DNA of 15,260 nucleotides. Source: CG2-30-40-21 sp043806395. GTDB lineage: Bacteria; UBA9089; CG2-30-40-21. This document shows, in pieces, positions 1 to 7,245 of the stretch (the stretch's first letter is position 1; the number at the start of each line of letters is the position of its first letter). A program made the translations under genes and the position numbers. The stretch lies in contig JAZDHC010000149.1 of NCBI GenBank assembly GCA_043806395.1, positions 1 to 15,260 on the forward strand, read 5' to 3'. Below the pieces are notes generated by a model, which saw only the letters and a list, made by a program, of their open reading frames with translations, was not told the DNA's origin and searched no databases.

Positions 1-39
1 ACCTTTGTTTGAAAGCTTGCGGTTAGTTGAGAGTGCAAT

Positions 40-72
40 ATTCCCCCTTAGAAAAGGGGGTTAGGGGGTTGT
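40..72. repeat. C/G-rich dispersed inverted repeat, copy 1
   Basis: The stretch contains CCCCCTTA, a short A-rich loop and then two runs of G (GGGGGTTAGGGGG). It can fold as a small hairpin from the CCCCC and GGGGG arms. A near-identical copy in reverse orientation lies at 6435-6468 (one central base differs over about 33 bases). Two intergenic copies in one window suggest a dispersed REP-like repeat. No gene is visible in 1-153. Confidence 0.7.
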
Positions 73-123
73 ATTCTGTAGATGATGTCTCCTTGCCCGA
101 AAGGAATCATATGAAAAACGATG

Positions 124-144
124 AAAGTGAACCGTCCCCAAATT
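124..144. repeat. possible REP-like motif (AACCGTCCCC)
   Basis: The core GTGAACCGTCCCC (127-139), or GGGGACGGTTCAC on the other strand, resembles motifs often seen near REP-associated (Y1) transposases in diverse bacteria. Only one copy is visible and no transposase is present, so this is recall-based and weak. Confidence 0.25.
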
Positions 145-164
145 GTGCCATTGTTAAGCACAAT
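142..164 (-). other. small stem-loop across the MNT gene stop codon
   Basis: ATTGTGC (142-148) pairs perfectly with GCACAAT (158-164) around a 9-base loop that contains the stop codon (154-156). No U-tract follows on the minus strand, so it is not a typical intrinsic terminator. It could be a weak 3' end structure or chance. Confidence 0.3.
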
Positions 165-471
165 CATGTTCTTTCTCATAAAAGATAACCCCAACCCTTT
201 TTATATGGTCAACAATATCAGGATTGCTTATCTGCTCAAAAATCGAAAGATCAAAAGAATATGGCAAAAACAAATCATCCAGATCCCTGCTTATTTTACT
301 AATCACCAAACGGTTTAGACCGCTGCCTTTTAAGGTAATGTCAATATCTGAACCGTTCTTAAAACTGCCCTTTGCTCGTGAACCGTAAAGTATGACTTCC
401 TCTACCTGTGGATAGTTGACAAAAACGCTTTTTATTTGCTCTATTATTTTTTCTTTGAGCCCAAATTTCAT
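154..471 (-). CDS. MNT-domain nucleotidyltransferase (HEPN/MNT pair antitoxin-like)
   Basis: This is a 105-residue minimal nucleotidyltransferase. The signature GSx10DxD is intact: Gly30-Ser31, then Asp42 and Asp44 in the segment GSRAKGSFKNGSDID, with a likely third carboxylate at Asp74 (SFDLSIF). In characterised HEPN/MNT modules the MNT protein uses ATP to AMPylate its HEPN partner and neutralise it; that role is inferred here from family and pairing. The ATG at 471 is chosen because it falls two bases after the stop of the upstream HEPN gene (474-476) and starts just before the usual MNT fold. An ATG at 486, overlapping the HEPN gene by a few codons, is a real alternative; the ATG at 534 would overlap too far. 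Length is normal for the family. Confidence 0.88.
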   Translation of the reverse strand: MKFGLKEKIIEQIKSVFVNYPQVEEVILYGSRAKGSFKNGSDIDITLKGSGLNRLVISKISRDLDDLFLPYSFDLSIFEQISNPDIVDHIKRVGVIFYEKEHDCA

Positions 472-473
472 AT

Positions 474-890
474 TTAATCTTGCCATTTTTCTTCTAATTC
501 TGTGAGTTTCTTTTGTAATTCTATGAATTCCCAATAATAGCTGTTAAGAATATCTGTCACAATTTCTTCAGCTGTATCTTCATTATATGTATGTGAGGTT
601 AATGTTCTGTCTTGTATCATTTTCATCCAGATTTCGCCATCTTCAATAAGACCCCGCTTAACAGCTAATCGTATAGCATCCCTGCTTCCCTGAATGTTCG
701 TTTCACCCTGACTTTCGTAAAAATCTTTGATGGTATTCCATGCTAATTCATAATTATACTCAAAGCACTGTATGATTCCTTGTTTTTCAAGTTCGTTTAG
801 TTTATCATGTTTTATAAATTTAGAGAGTTGCCCAAGAGCTTTATTGTAATTTGCTTTCCGTTGTACCCATCTCTGATCCTTATTTTCCAT
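474..890 (-). CDS. HEPN-like nucleotidyltransferase substrate-binding protein (HI0074 family)
   Basis: This 138-residue, mostly helical protein matches the HI0074-type nucleotidyltransferase substrate-binding family, a HEPN-related fold. Residues 93-102 (QDRTLTSHTY) hold the R-x4-H motif (Arg95, His100) that marks HEPN proteins and lies at the RNase site of toxic members. Other family-like segments are FEYNYELAWNTIKDF (43-57) and GSRDAIRLA (68-76). It precedes the MNT gene with a 2-base gap, the usual order of this toxin-antitoxin-like pair. An AGGAG about 11 bases upstream supports the ATG. The gene begins only 21 bases after the stop of the giant surface protein gene, so it may be cotranscribed with it. 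Whether it is an active RNase toxin or only a substrate-binding subunit cannot be told from sequence. Confidence 0.88.
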   Translation of the reverse strand: MENKDQRWVQRKANYNKALGQLSKFIKHDKLNELEKQGIIQCFEYNYELAWNTIKDFYESQGETNIQGSRDAIRLAVKRGLIEDGEIWMKMIQDRTLTSHTYNEDTAEEIVTDILNSYYWEFIELQKKLTELEEKWQD

Positions 891-911
891 AGTTATTGAT
901 TCTCCTGTTAA

Positions 912-3900
912 TTACTTTACCACCAATATCTTCCGTTTCATCCCTTTTGTTTGATCCTTAACCCTGACCACGCAAATGTATCCGCCATTACCAACCACAT
1001 CCCCATACCCATTTTTGCCATCCCATTCTACCCGTTGAGTACCAGCCTTATCAGAAGGCTGATCCAAGTTTCGCACAAACTCACCGAACAGGTTATATAT
1101 CCGTATTTCCACATCCATTGGGTTATCCAGGTAATACTCAATATAAGTAACCCCATCTATATCCGGGCTAAAGGGATTGGGAAAGTTTATCACATCACTA
1201 AACGAGGCAGGGGTAACGAAAAGAGGGGAGGACATTATTGGTCCAGGATTGCCGCTTTTATCAACACAGGCATAGTCAATGGTATGCACCCCCTCTGTGC
1301 CTACACTAAAGGGGCCGATGTATGTTGTCCATGTTCCGTTATCTATTCGGTATTTCAGGTCAAACCCCTCTTCATTTATCAGGCTGATTGGTGTTCTCGG
1401 CTTGACAATAACCTCGTTTTGCTTGATAAAGCCGTCCTTGCCAGGGATTATTTCCGGCACATTTGAGACAATGCGGATATTTACGGTTTTGATGTCATAA
1501 GCTGTCCCATCTACCTGTCGGTATTTAACCTGCACCGTAACCGTGCCTGTACTTGTTCCGGATTTGAGGCTTATCGTTGCTGAGCCTAAGGGATTGGTGT
1601 AGACATTAGGATCTTCAAGCAGAACAGCGTTCCCTGCGATAATACTAAATTCAATACGACCACCAACACATGGCTTAATGGTTGCAATCTCAGCTAATTT
1701 GGCAATAACCGTAGCTGTTCCACCCAACAAGATAACCTGTGGAAATGCCTCTGCTTCTAATCGATAGGCTGTGATGCGTACCTGACTGTCACCCTCCTTA
1801 GCCTCCTTTGCTGAATCGGTAAAGTTTCCTGATGTAATCAGACATGGCCAGGCTACAAATTTCTGCTCTTGCTCTTGAGGTTTAACCGTAATCTGTATCT
1901 GCATGGATTCGCCATTGAGCAGGCAATCACTTACAGTTTGTGGGATTAAATCTATCACCTGACCGTAAGACTCGGTCTTCCACACTTTCTTGTTAGAGCA
2001 CTGGGGCACACTGGGTGGTGACATGAATGTAAAACCACCTGGAATAATAATCTGTATTTTGTTAATCATGGCAGAATTGTTGTTAATAATCTTACAATCC
2101 ATTATTCGGGTCGTATTGGCATAAACCTCATGAGGATTAATCGAGAAATAGCAGCCCATAGTCAGAACTTCAATCCCATTGGAGGTACCAACGACATTTT
2201 CTTTAGGGTCACTAATCTGGATAGCTGTTATTTCTTGCTTTGTTAATACGATAACCAAGTTAGTAATAAGTATACCTGCCGTAAAAGTAGCGGCATAGTT
2301 GTAATACTCAGGATTACCATTAGGACCGGTATACGACAGAATCTTCTTACCATCATAGCTGACCGCAGTATTGCCATAACTATCCTTAGCAATAATATTA
2401 GAGATATTAAAGGAATTACCTACAGTAACAGGTGAGGGCACAGAAATATCAAATAGGACAGCCTTGTTTGGCTTAATTGTTATGAATGAGGATGTTCCAC
2501 GAACATTGCCATCAGTAACAGAAATACTTAAGGTTTGCGTGGCATTGGTAAGATTGAATCCCTTAATAGTGGACACACCGTAGTTAAATATTTCATTATC
2601 ATGTAATGGTCTGTCAGGCATAGTTCCATCCGGTGATGCGGTTGCGTTCCAGATCCACCAAAGATGATGCCTGTCTGTATAGCTTGAGACCTCATTGCCA
2701 AACTCATCCATGGTTTTGACGATTATAGAAAATGCCTCACCAGCGGTCTCAATATTATCATGCTCGGTGATAACCTGAAACACCTTCGGAGCAGCCCCTC
2801 TGACCTCAATCTCCATTGAATCACCAAATATTCCACCATATTCTACATGAATCCTGACCTTTTCTGCCTTATAAAGGGTTGTTCTCAGAACATTCGTGGC
2901 AATACCCTTGTCAAAGTTAACCACATTGGTATAGCTTGAGGTACCCTTGAGTGAGCCGGTACCTGGACCGCTGTAGTTAAGAAACCTATCGTCTTTATAG
3001 CTTTTGGCTGCATTGCCATAATTATCCTTAGCTATGATACTGGTAATATTAAATGGTTCGCCAGCCGTAACATAGGGTAGGGTAGTTATCGCAAAGCTTG
3101 AGGGTGTGCCTGACTCAACGATTATTGGTTTTGAACGGCCCTCGATGCTACCATCCCGAGCAATAATGGTTGGCAGCTCATCAGCATTAACTAATTTAAA
3201 CCAACTCGCCACTGCTATGCCGGCAGTAAATGTATAAGTACCGTCCTGTGCAATGGTGGGAAGGCTGTCGTTAGCTGAACGGTGGGCATCACACTCCCAT
3301 CTGATACGATGGCTGCCAGTATAACTTGGATCCAGATTATCACGAACATCCAGAACACGAATAGTAACCAAAAAGAGTTGCCCTGCGGTTTCTGTGCCGT
3401 TATGGCTGGTAACAATTTCAAACCTGCTGGTTAATGAGGGTTTAATCTCTATCATAGCAGACTCACCGCTAAGTGCCCCCTCTTGAACCCGAATGGCAAC
3501 GGTCTCTGCCTTGACCAAGGTAGTCCACAGCTTGCCTGTAGACTCGCCTTGATCAAAAAGTACTGAATTGGTATAGCTCGGTGTACCGCTTGTTGGGCTG
3601 TTGCCGGGTCCAGTGTAGGTTATGGTTTTATTCCCTTGATAATCCTGAGCCGTATTCCCACAAATATCCTGAACAGTGATTTTGTTTATCTCAAACATTT
3701 GATCAACTGTGACAGAACCAGGAGCGACTATCCATAAAGTGGTTGGTGTGCCTGCCTTAACCATAATTTGTCCACAGGTGCCGGTGATGGTTGATTCTGT
3801 AACCGTAATGGTTGCCACATCTCTTGCCCGGGTAAGCCTGAAGCCGTTTACCTCTACCCTGCCTTGATTGAATATTTGCAGCCCATCATCTGGTTTTGCC

Positions 3901-6065
3901 GGCAGGATACCAGTAGGCGAACTGGTAGCAATTAATCCCCAGCGAAGATCCTTATTGCCGACATAATTAGTGTCAACATTGCCATAACCATCTCTGGCTG
4001 TTAAGGTAACAGAAAAGGTTGCACCAGCGACTTCAGCTTGATTGTGCTGGGTGGACATCTCGAAATGGGTAACACCTGTCGGCACAACCACAATTTGACT
4101 GCTTGTACCCCTTATAATTCCATCACTTGCAGCAATAATTGGTGTTTCATGAGCATTGAACAAGATAATGTCGCTGACCGTAGCAGAACCATTGATAAAG
4201 AATTGCTTGCCGTCTTGTGGTAGTCTTGCTTGAGTATTATTGGGTAATACTGTCCATGTAAGTTCCGGATTACCCCCATAGCCTGAGGCAAAATTGCCAA
4301 AGATATCACTGGCAACAATGTTTATCCAAAAAGATACCCCGGCTTTTTCTGTGCCATCGTTCTGTGTTCTCAAGCTAAAAATAGTGGCACCACCAGCCTT
4401 AACTGTAATTGTCCCTGACTGACCCTGTATTTTTTCATCATCATCATCGATCCGAATACTACATGTCCCGGCACGGATGAGGGTAGTTTTTAGATCTGTG
4501 GTTGATAAGCCATCGGAAAAATAAACCTGCGTGGTAAATCTTGGGGTGCCGAGAACAGGCCCGCAGAGGGGTCCGCTGTATTGCAGAATCTTTAGCCCCT
4601 TATATGCTGTAGCAATATTTCCGCAGTAGTCATAGGCAACAATGGATTCTAAGGAAAATGACTGCCCCGCATCAACCGTTGATGGAGCAATGACTTGAAG
4701 GATTGCGGCTTCACCCGGCTTGACAGTAATTGGAGAAGATTCGCCGGAAATGGTTGATTTGGCAATGATGATGGGTATCTCATCTGCCTTGGTCAGGGTA
4801 AAGCCATCAATCGTAGCAATGCCATGAGTAAATGTAGCCGGTTTACTGGGAGGAGGTTGGTACATGCTATTTGCTGTCCATTTCCATTCAATAGGATAAG
4901 AGTCACTGAAATTGGTCAGTGTATTTTTATAAACATCCTGACAGGTGAGGATAACCTTGAATGTCCTATTGGCTTTTTCAATATTGTTATGTTCGGTTGA
5001 AACCTTAAACTTTGTGGCAGTTCCTGGGTTAACCGTTATACTGCCTGATATGCCGGAAAACATGCTATCAGTTACACTGATAACAGGCATTTCATTGGCA
5101 TTGGTCAAGATAAAACCAGGGATAGTGGTTGTCCCATTCATAAATGTCCGAATACCATCCGGAAGCTTAGTAGAAGGACTGGTGCTTGTCCATGTGCAGG
5201 CAATTGGGTAATCCCCATCATAACCTGTAGCTAAGTTGCCATAGGCATCCCTTGCCCTGATAGTGATAGAAAATTGGATGCCAGCCTGTTCTATTTGGTT
5301 ATTTCCAGTGGTTACCTCAAAGTGGTGTGGTGTGCCGGGGGTAACTGTAATGGTGCCTGAGTCTTTATTAACAACAATACCTGGTGCCTCAATATGAATA
5401 TGGGTATCCTCAACTCTGTACAGGGTCACCCTGAGGGGTAGGGGTAAATTAGCTTTGCCCTGGTCAAAGGTTACAGGGTTTGGATACTTAGGACTGCCGA
5501 TTATGGAACCATTGCCAGGACCAGAATAATTTAGCGTCGTACGCTCAGAATAACCTGTTGCCACATTACCGCACCAATCGCAAGCATGAAGATACGACAA
5601 AAAAAAGGGTGTCCCGGCCGTGACTGTTGATGAGGCTGCGAACTTGAATTGGGTGGCTGTGCCAGGATTCACTGTGATAGTGGTGGATATACCGCTAATA
5701 GTCCCATACGAAGCAGAAAGGGTACATGTGCCTGCATTTGGCAGGGTAGAACCTGTGGCAATCGCTATCCCTTTATCAAATGTTAGGTTGGCATTTGGAT
5801 TGCTTGGAGCAAATCCATCTGGCGAATTAGCTGCATTATTCCACGACCAAATAATAGGACAGCTGCCAGCATAGCTGGTATCCGTACCACCGCCTGTCTC
5901 CCTTGCCACCAGCGTTACAGAAAAATCTTTGCCCGCTATCTCTATATTAGCATTCTGGGTTACAATGGAAAAATAACTCGCACCCTGAGCAACATTTACA
6001 AAAGAAAAGGCAGCCAGCGATAAAATACATATTTCTGAAATAATCAGCCTGTGAATCATGGTCAT
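912..6065 (-). CDS. giant secreted Ig-like repeat protein with FlgD-like / T9SS type A-like C-terminus
   Basis: This 1717-residue protein starts at the ATG at 6065 because GAGG sits 7 bases upstream and a signal peptide follows at once (hydrophobic core about 9-24, cleavage near VAQGA). Two repeat types of about 100-110 residues follow. Type A has a (T/S)xxxNxxExAGxxF start, DxYGN, an IxWxW strand and GFxLTNA. Type B has VTAGxxF, DxxGN and LxYSGPG. The order is A B A A B A A B A B A B over about residues 31-1302. Next come an unassigned beta-rich segment (1303-1432), a Big-like domain (1433-1537), a YRIDNGTWTTY Ig-like segment (1552-1617) and a C-terminal domain (1618-1717) with NFPNPFSP, VEIRIYNLFGEFV and a terminal KILVVK. 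That last domain resembles FlgD-Ig / T9SS type A sorting domains. A surface or secreted adhesin or filament role is inferred; no catalytic motif is seen. Confidence 0.9.
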   Translation of the reverse strand: MTMIHRLIISEICILSLAAFSFVNVAQGASYFSIVTQNANIEIAGKDFSVTLVARETGGGTDTSYAGSCPIIWSWNNAANSPDGFAPSNPNANLTFDKGIAIATGSTLPNAGTCTLSASYGTISGISTTITVNPGTATQFKFAASSTVTAGTPFFLSYLHACDWCGNVATGYSERTTLNYSGPGNGSIIGSPKYPNPVTFDQGKANLPLPLRVTLYRVEDTHIHIEAPGIVVNKDSGTITVTPGTPHHFEVTTGNNQIEQAGIQFSITIRARDAYGNLATGYDGDYPIACTWTSTSPSTKLPDGIRTFMNGTTTIPGFILTNANEMPVISVTDSMFSGISGSITVNPGTATKFKVSTEHNNIEKANRTFKVILTCQDVYKNTLTNFSDSYPIEWKWTANSMYQPPPSKPATFTHGIATIDGFTLTKADEIPIIIAKSTISGESSPITVKPGEAAILQVIAPSTVDAGQSFSLESIVAYDYCGNIATAYKGLKILQYSGPLCGPVLGTPRFTTQVYFSDGLSTTDLKTTLIRAGTCSIRIDDDDEKIQGQSGTITVKAGGATIFSLRTQNDGTEKAGVSFWINIVASDIFGNFASGYGGNPELTWTVLPNNTQARLPQDGKQFFINGSATVSDIILFNAHETPIIAASDGIIRGTSSQIVVVPTGVTHFEMSTQHNQAEVAGATFSVTLTARDGYGNVDTNYVGNKDLRWGLIATSSPTGILPAKPDDGLQIFNQGRVEVNGFRLTRARDVATITVTESTITGTCGQIMVKAGTPTTLWIVAPGSVTVDQMFEINKITVQDICGNTAQDYQGNKTITYTGPGNSPTSGTPSYTNSVLFDQGESTGKLWTTLVKAETVAIRVQEGALSGESAMIEIKPSLTSRFEIVTSHNGTETAGQLFLVTIRVLDVRDNLDPSYTGSHRIRWECDAHRSANDSLPTIAQDGTYTFTAGIAVASWFKLVNADELPTIIARDGSIEGRSKPIIVESGTPSSFAITTLPYVTAGEPFNITSIIAKDNYGNAAKSYKDDRFLNYSGPGTGSLKGTSSYTNVVNFDKGIATNVLRTTLYKAEKVRIHVEYGGIFGDSMEIEVRGAAPKVFQVITEHDNIETAGEAFSIIVKTMDEFGNEVSSYTDRHHLWWIWNATASPDGTMPDRPLHDNEIFNYGVSTIKGFNLTNATQTLSISVTDGNVRGTSSFITIKPNKAVLFDISVPSPVTVGNSFNISNIIAKDSYGNTAVSYDGKKILSYTGPNGNPEYYNYAATFTAGILITNLVIVLTKQEITAIQISDPKENVVGTSNGIEVLTMGCYFSINPHEVYANTTRIMDCKIINNNSAMINKIQIIIPGGFTFMSPPSVPQCSNKKVWKTESYGQVIDLIPQTVSDCLLNGESMQIQITVKPQEQEQKFVAWPCLITSGNFTDSAKEAKEGDSQVRITAYRLEAEAFPQVILLGGTATVIAKLAEIATIKPCVGGRIEFSIIAGNAVLLEDPNVYTNPLGSATISLKSGTSTGTVTVQVKYRQVDGTAYDIKTVNIRIVSNVPEIIPGKDGFIKQNEVIVKPRTPISLINEEGFDLKYRIDNGTWTTYIGPFSVGTEGVHTIDYACVDKSGNPGPIMSSPLFVTPASFSDVINFPNPFSPDIDGVTYIEYYLDNPMDVEIRIYNLFGEFVRNLDQPSDKAGTQRVEWDGKNGYGDVVGNGGYICVVRVKDQTKGMKRKILVVK

Positions 6066-6148
6066 GGGACATCCTCGTCTGTGGTAGTGGTAATTCTTGT
6101 GATCGCCCTTCTTATGAATGCAAATGCAGTACAATTATAGTTTACAGC

Positions 6149-6165
6149 CACGAGCCATTCTCGTG
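6149..6165 (-). other. leader hairpin upstream of the giant surface protein gene
   Basis: CACGAG (6149-6154) and CTCGTG (6160-6165) form a perfect 6-bp stem with a 5-base loop. It lies in the inferred roughly 160-base untranslated leader between the promoter at 6230-6258 and the ATG at 6065. No U-run follows, so it is not a clear attenuator. A role in mRNA stability is possible but unproven. Confidence 0.35.
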
Positions 6166-6229
6166 CAAGTTGCAGTGGATCAATTGCTTTGCGTAGTGAT
6201 AGCGACTACTTTATCTGGCACACAACTTA

Positions 6230-6258
6230 ATTATATTACACTTGGATTAATTTGTCAA
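6230..6258 (-). promoter_or_regulatory. consensus sigma-70-type promoter for the giant surface protein gene
   Basis: Read on the minus strand, TTGACA (6253-6258) is followed by a 17-base spacer and TATAAT (6230-6235). Both hexamers match the consensus exactly at the ideal spacing. Transcription would start near 6223 and give a leader of about 160 bases before the ATG at 6065. The -35 box ends 10 bases short of the first base of the MITE-like element that begins at 6269. Confidence 0.7.
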
Positions 6259-6385
6259 GAAAAAATTTGGCATGGTTCAAATCAGGGTAATACATTTTTT
6301 CGCAATGTCCCCTGCTGGCTGGGGTTAGAGGGTGTAAATTTCCTGTAGGATATGGGATTCACTGAATAGTTACTCAAAGATTATC

Positions 6386-6398
6386 GGCATGGTTCAAA
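6386..6398 (+). repeat. internal third copy of the MITE-like terminal sequence
   Basis: GGCATGGTTCAAA here repeats the first 13 bases of the left terminus at 6269 in the same orientation. It is also the inverse of the right terminus at 6511-6523. This suggests a nested or duplicated insertion. Confidence 0.65.
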
Positions 6399-6434
6399 AT
6401 TGTTCACCGCAGGGTCACAGATGATACAGAGAAG

Positions 6435-6468
6435 AACAACCCCCTAACCCCCTTTTTTAAGGGGGAAT
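6435..6468. repeat. C/G-rich dispersed inverted repeat, copy 2
   Basis: This copy reads AACAACCCCCTAACCCCC, then a T-rich loop, then AAGGGGGAAT. It is the reverse complement of the copy at 40-72 apart from one central base. It lies inside the MITE-like element, which implies either insertion into that element or that the element carries it. Confidence 0.7.
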
Positions 6469-6555
6469 TAGGGAAACATAGATACTTGCTTGCTCAATTT
6501 GTTACCCTGATTTGAACCATGCCCTTAAATTCATATCCAACCATGGTGCAGGACA

Positions 6556-7227
6556 CTATCCTAATTCCTTCTGCAACAATTGCATATCTATCCATGCATC
6601 CCTTTTCAAGGCAGGCTGATAAAGCAATGCTGCCGGATGGTAGGTGGGTAAGAGTTTAATGCCTTGATAATCAAAGAGTTTACCCCGCAGGATACTTATT
6701 CCTTCTGTTCTTCCAAGCAGCGTTTTAGTAGCAAAATTTCCCAAGCACAGGATAATCTTTGGCTTAATAGCCTTAATCTGGCTAATAAGGTATGGATTAC
6801 ATGCCTCAATCTCATCATGATGCGGCTCTCTGTTGTTTTCCGGACGGCATTTTACGACATTGGTAATATAGACATCTTCTCTTTCTATATTGATGGCAGC
6901 AAGCATTTTGGTCAATAGCTGTCCTGCAGCACCAACAAACGGCTGACCTTGTATATCCTCTTGTTCCCCTGGTGCCTCTCCAATAATCATTAATCTTGCC
7001 TTAGTGTCACCTGTACCCAGAACAATATTTTTTCGATGTTGTGACAGTTGGCATTTTTTGCAACCCTGAATTGTTTCCTCAATTCTCTCCAATGTCCCTT
7101 CCTTCTTCCTGCCAATTGCCAACTGCCGACTGATTTTGGGCAATGGTATCCTTGCCCCTGTCTCCTGCTCAATATATTTTCTGGTTAACTTGAGTAATTG
7201 AAAATATTCCTGCTGTACGGCAAGCAT
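6556..7227 (-). CDS. type 4 (Fe-S cluster) uracil-DNA glycosylase
   Basis: The enzyme removes uracil from DNA, mostly from deaminated cytosine, and starts base excision repair in the cytoplasm. Over 223 residues the family 4 hallmarks are present. The motif GEAPGEQED (83-91) is followed by QGQPFVGAAGQLL. The second active-site motif is TYHPAALLYQP (195-205). Four cysteines suited to a 4Fe-4S cluster are at 56, 59 (CKKC), 127 and 143. The N-terminal extension of about 50 residues is common in the family. One oddity is Tyr203, where many members have Arg (HPAALLRNP). The ATG at 7227 lies 18 bases after the stop of the solute-binding protein gene, with GGAG in the gap, so the two genes are probably cotranscribed. 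No intrinsic terminator is obvious downstream. Confidence 0.93.
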   Translation of the reverse strand: MLAVQQEYFQLLKLTRKYIEQETGARIPLPKISRQLAIGRKKEGTLERIEETIQGCKKCQLSQHRKNIVLGTGDTKARLMIIGEAPGEQEDIQGQPFVGAAGQLLTKMLAAINIEREDVYITNVVKCRPENNREPHHDEIEACNPYLISQIKAIKPKIILCLGNFATKTLLGRTEGISILRGKLFDYQGIKLLPTYHPAALLYQPALKRDAWIDMQLLQKELG

Positions 7228-7245
7228 GTTTATTGTGTCTCCATG

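Larger units (their letters stand above)
6269..6523. mobile_element. MITE-like element with 22-bp perfect terminal inverted repeats
   Basis: The left end (6269-6290, starting GGCATGGTTCAAATCAGG) is the exact reverse complement of the right end (6502-6523). The 255-bp unit has no credible ORF. A third copy of the first 13 bases occurs inside in direct orientation (6386-6398), so a 138-bp inner unit (6386-6523) is also bounded by inverted repeats. The inside also holds a C-rich repeat (6435-6468) and a CACCGCAGGGTCACAG stretch near 6404. No convincing target-site duplication is seen at the edges. The gene-free interval 6066-6555 is otherwise explained by the promoter and leader of the giant gene. 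Confidence 0.7.

Noticed and set aside
472..534. Longer start of the MNT protein at 534
   Set aside because: It would overlap the HEPN gene by about 60 bases and add a basic tail outside the MNT fold; starts at 471 or 486 fit better.
951..1466. Plus-strand ORF of 171 codons and other plus ORFs within 912-6065
   Set aside because: They lie opposite the giant Ig-repeat gene, have no ribosome site or recognisable domain, and show antisense-like composition.
6118..6348. Plus-strand ORF of 76 codons upstream of the MITE-like element
   Set aside because: It runs through the promoter, leader and element terminus; no family features or ribosome site.
6451..6466. CCCCC-T6AA-GGGGG hairpin as intrinsic terminator for the UDG gene
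   Set aside because: On the minus strand the G-run is followed by TTAGGGGG and no U-tract, so it fits a dispersed repeat better than a terminator.
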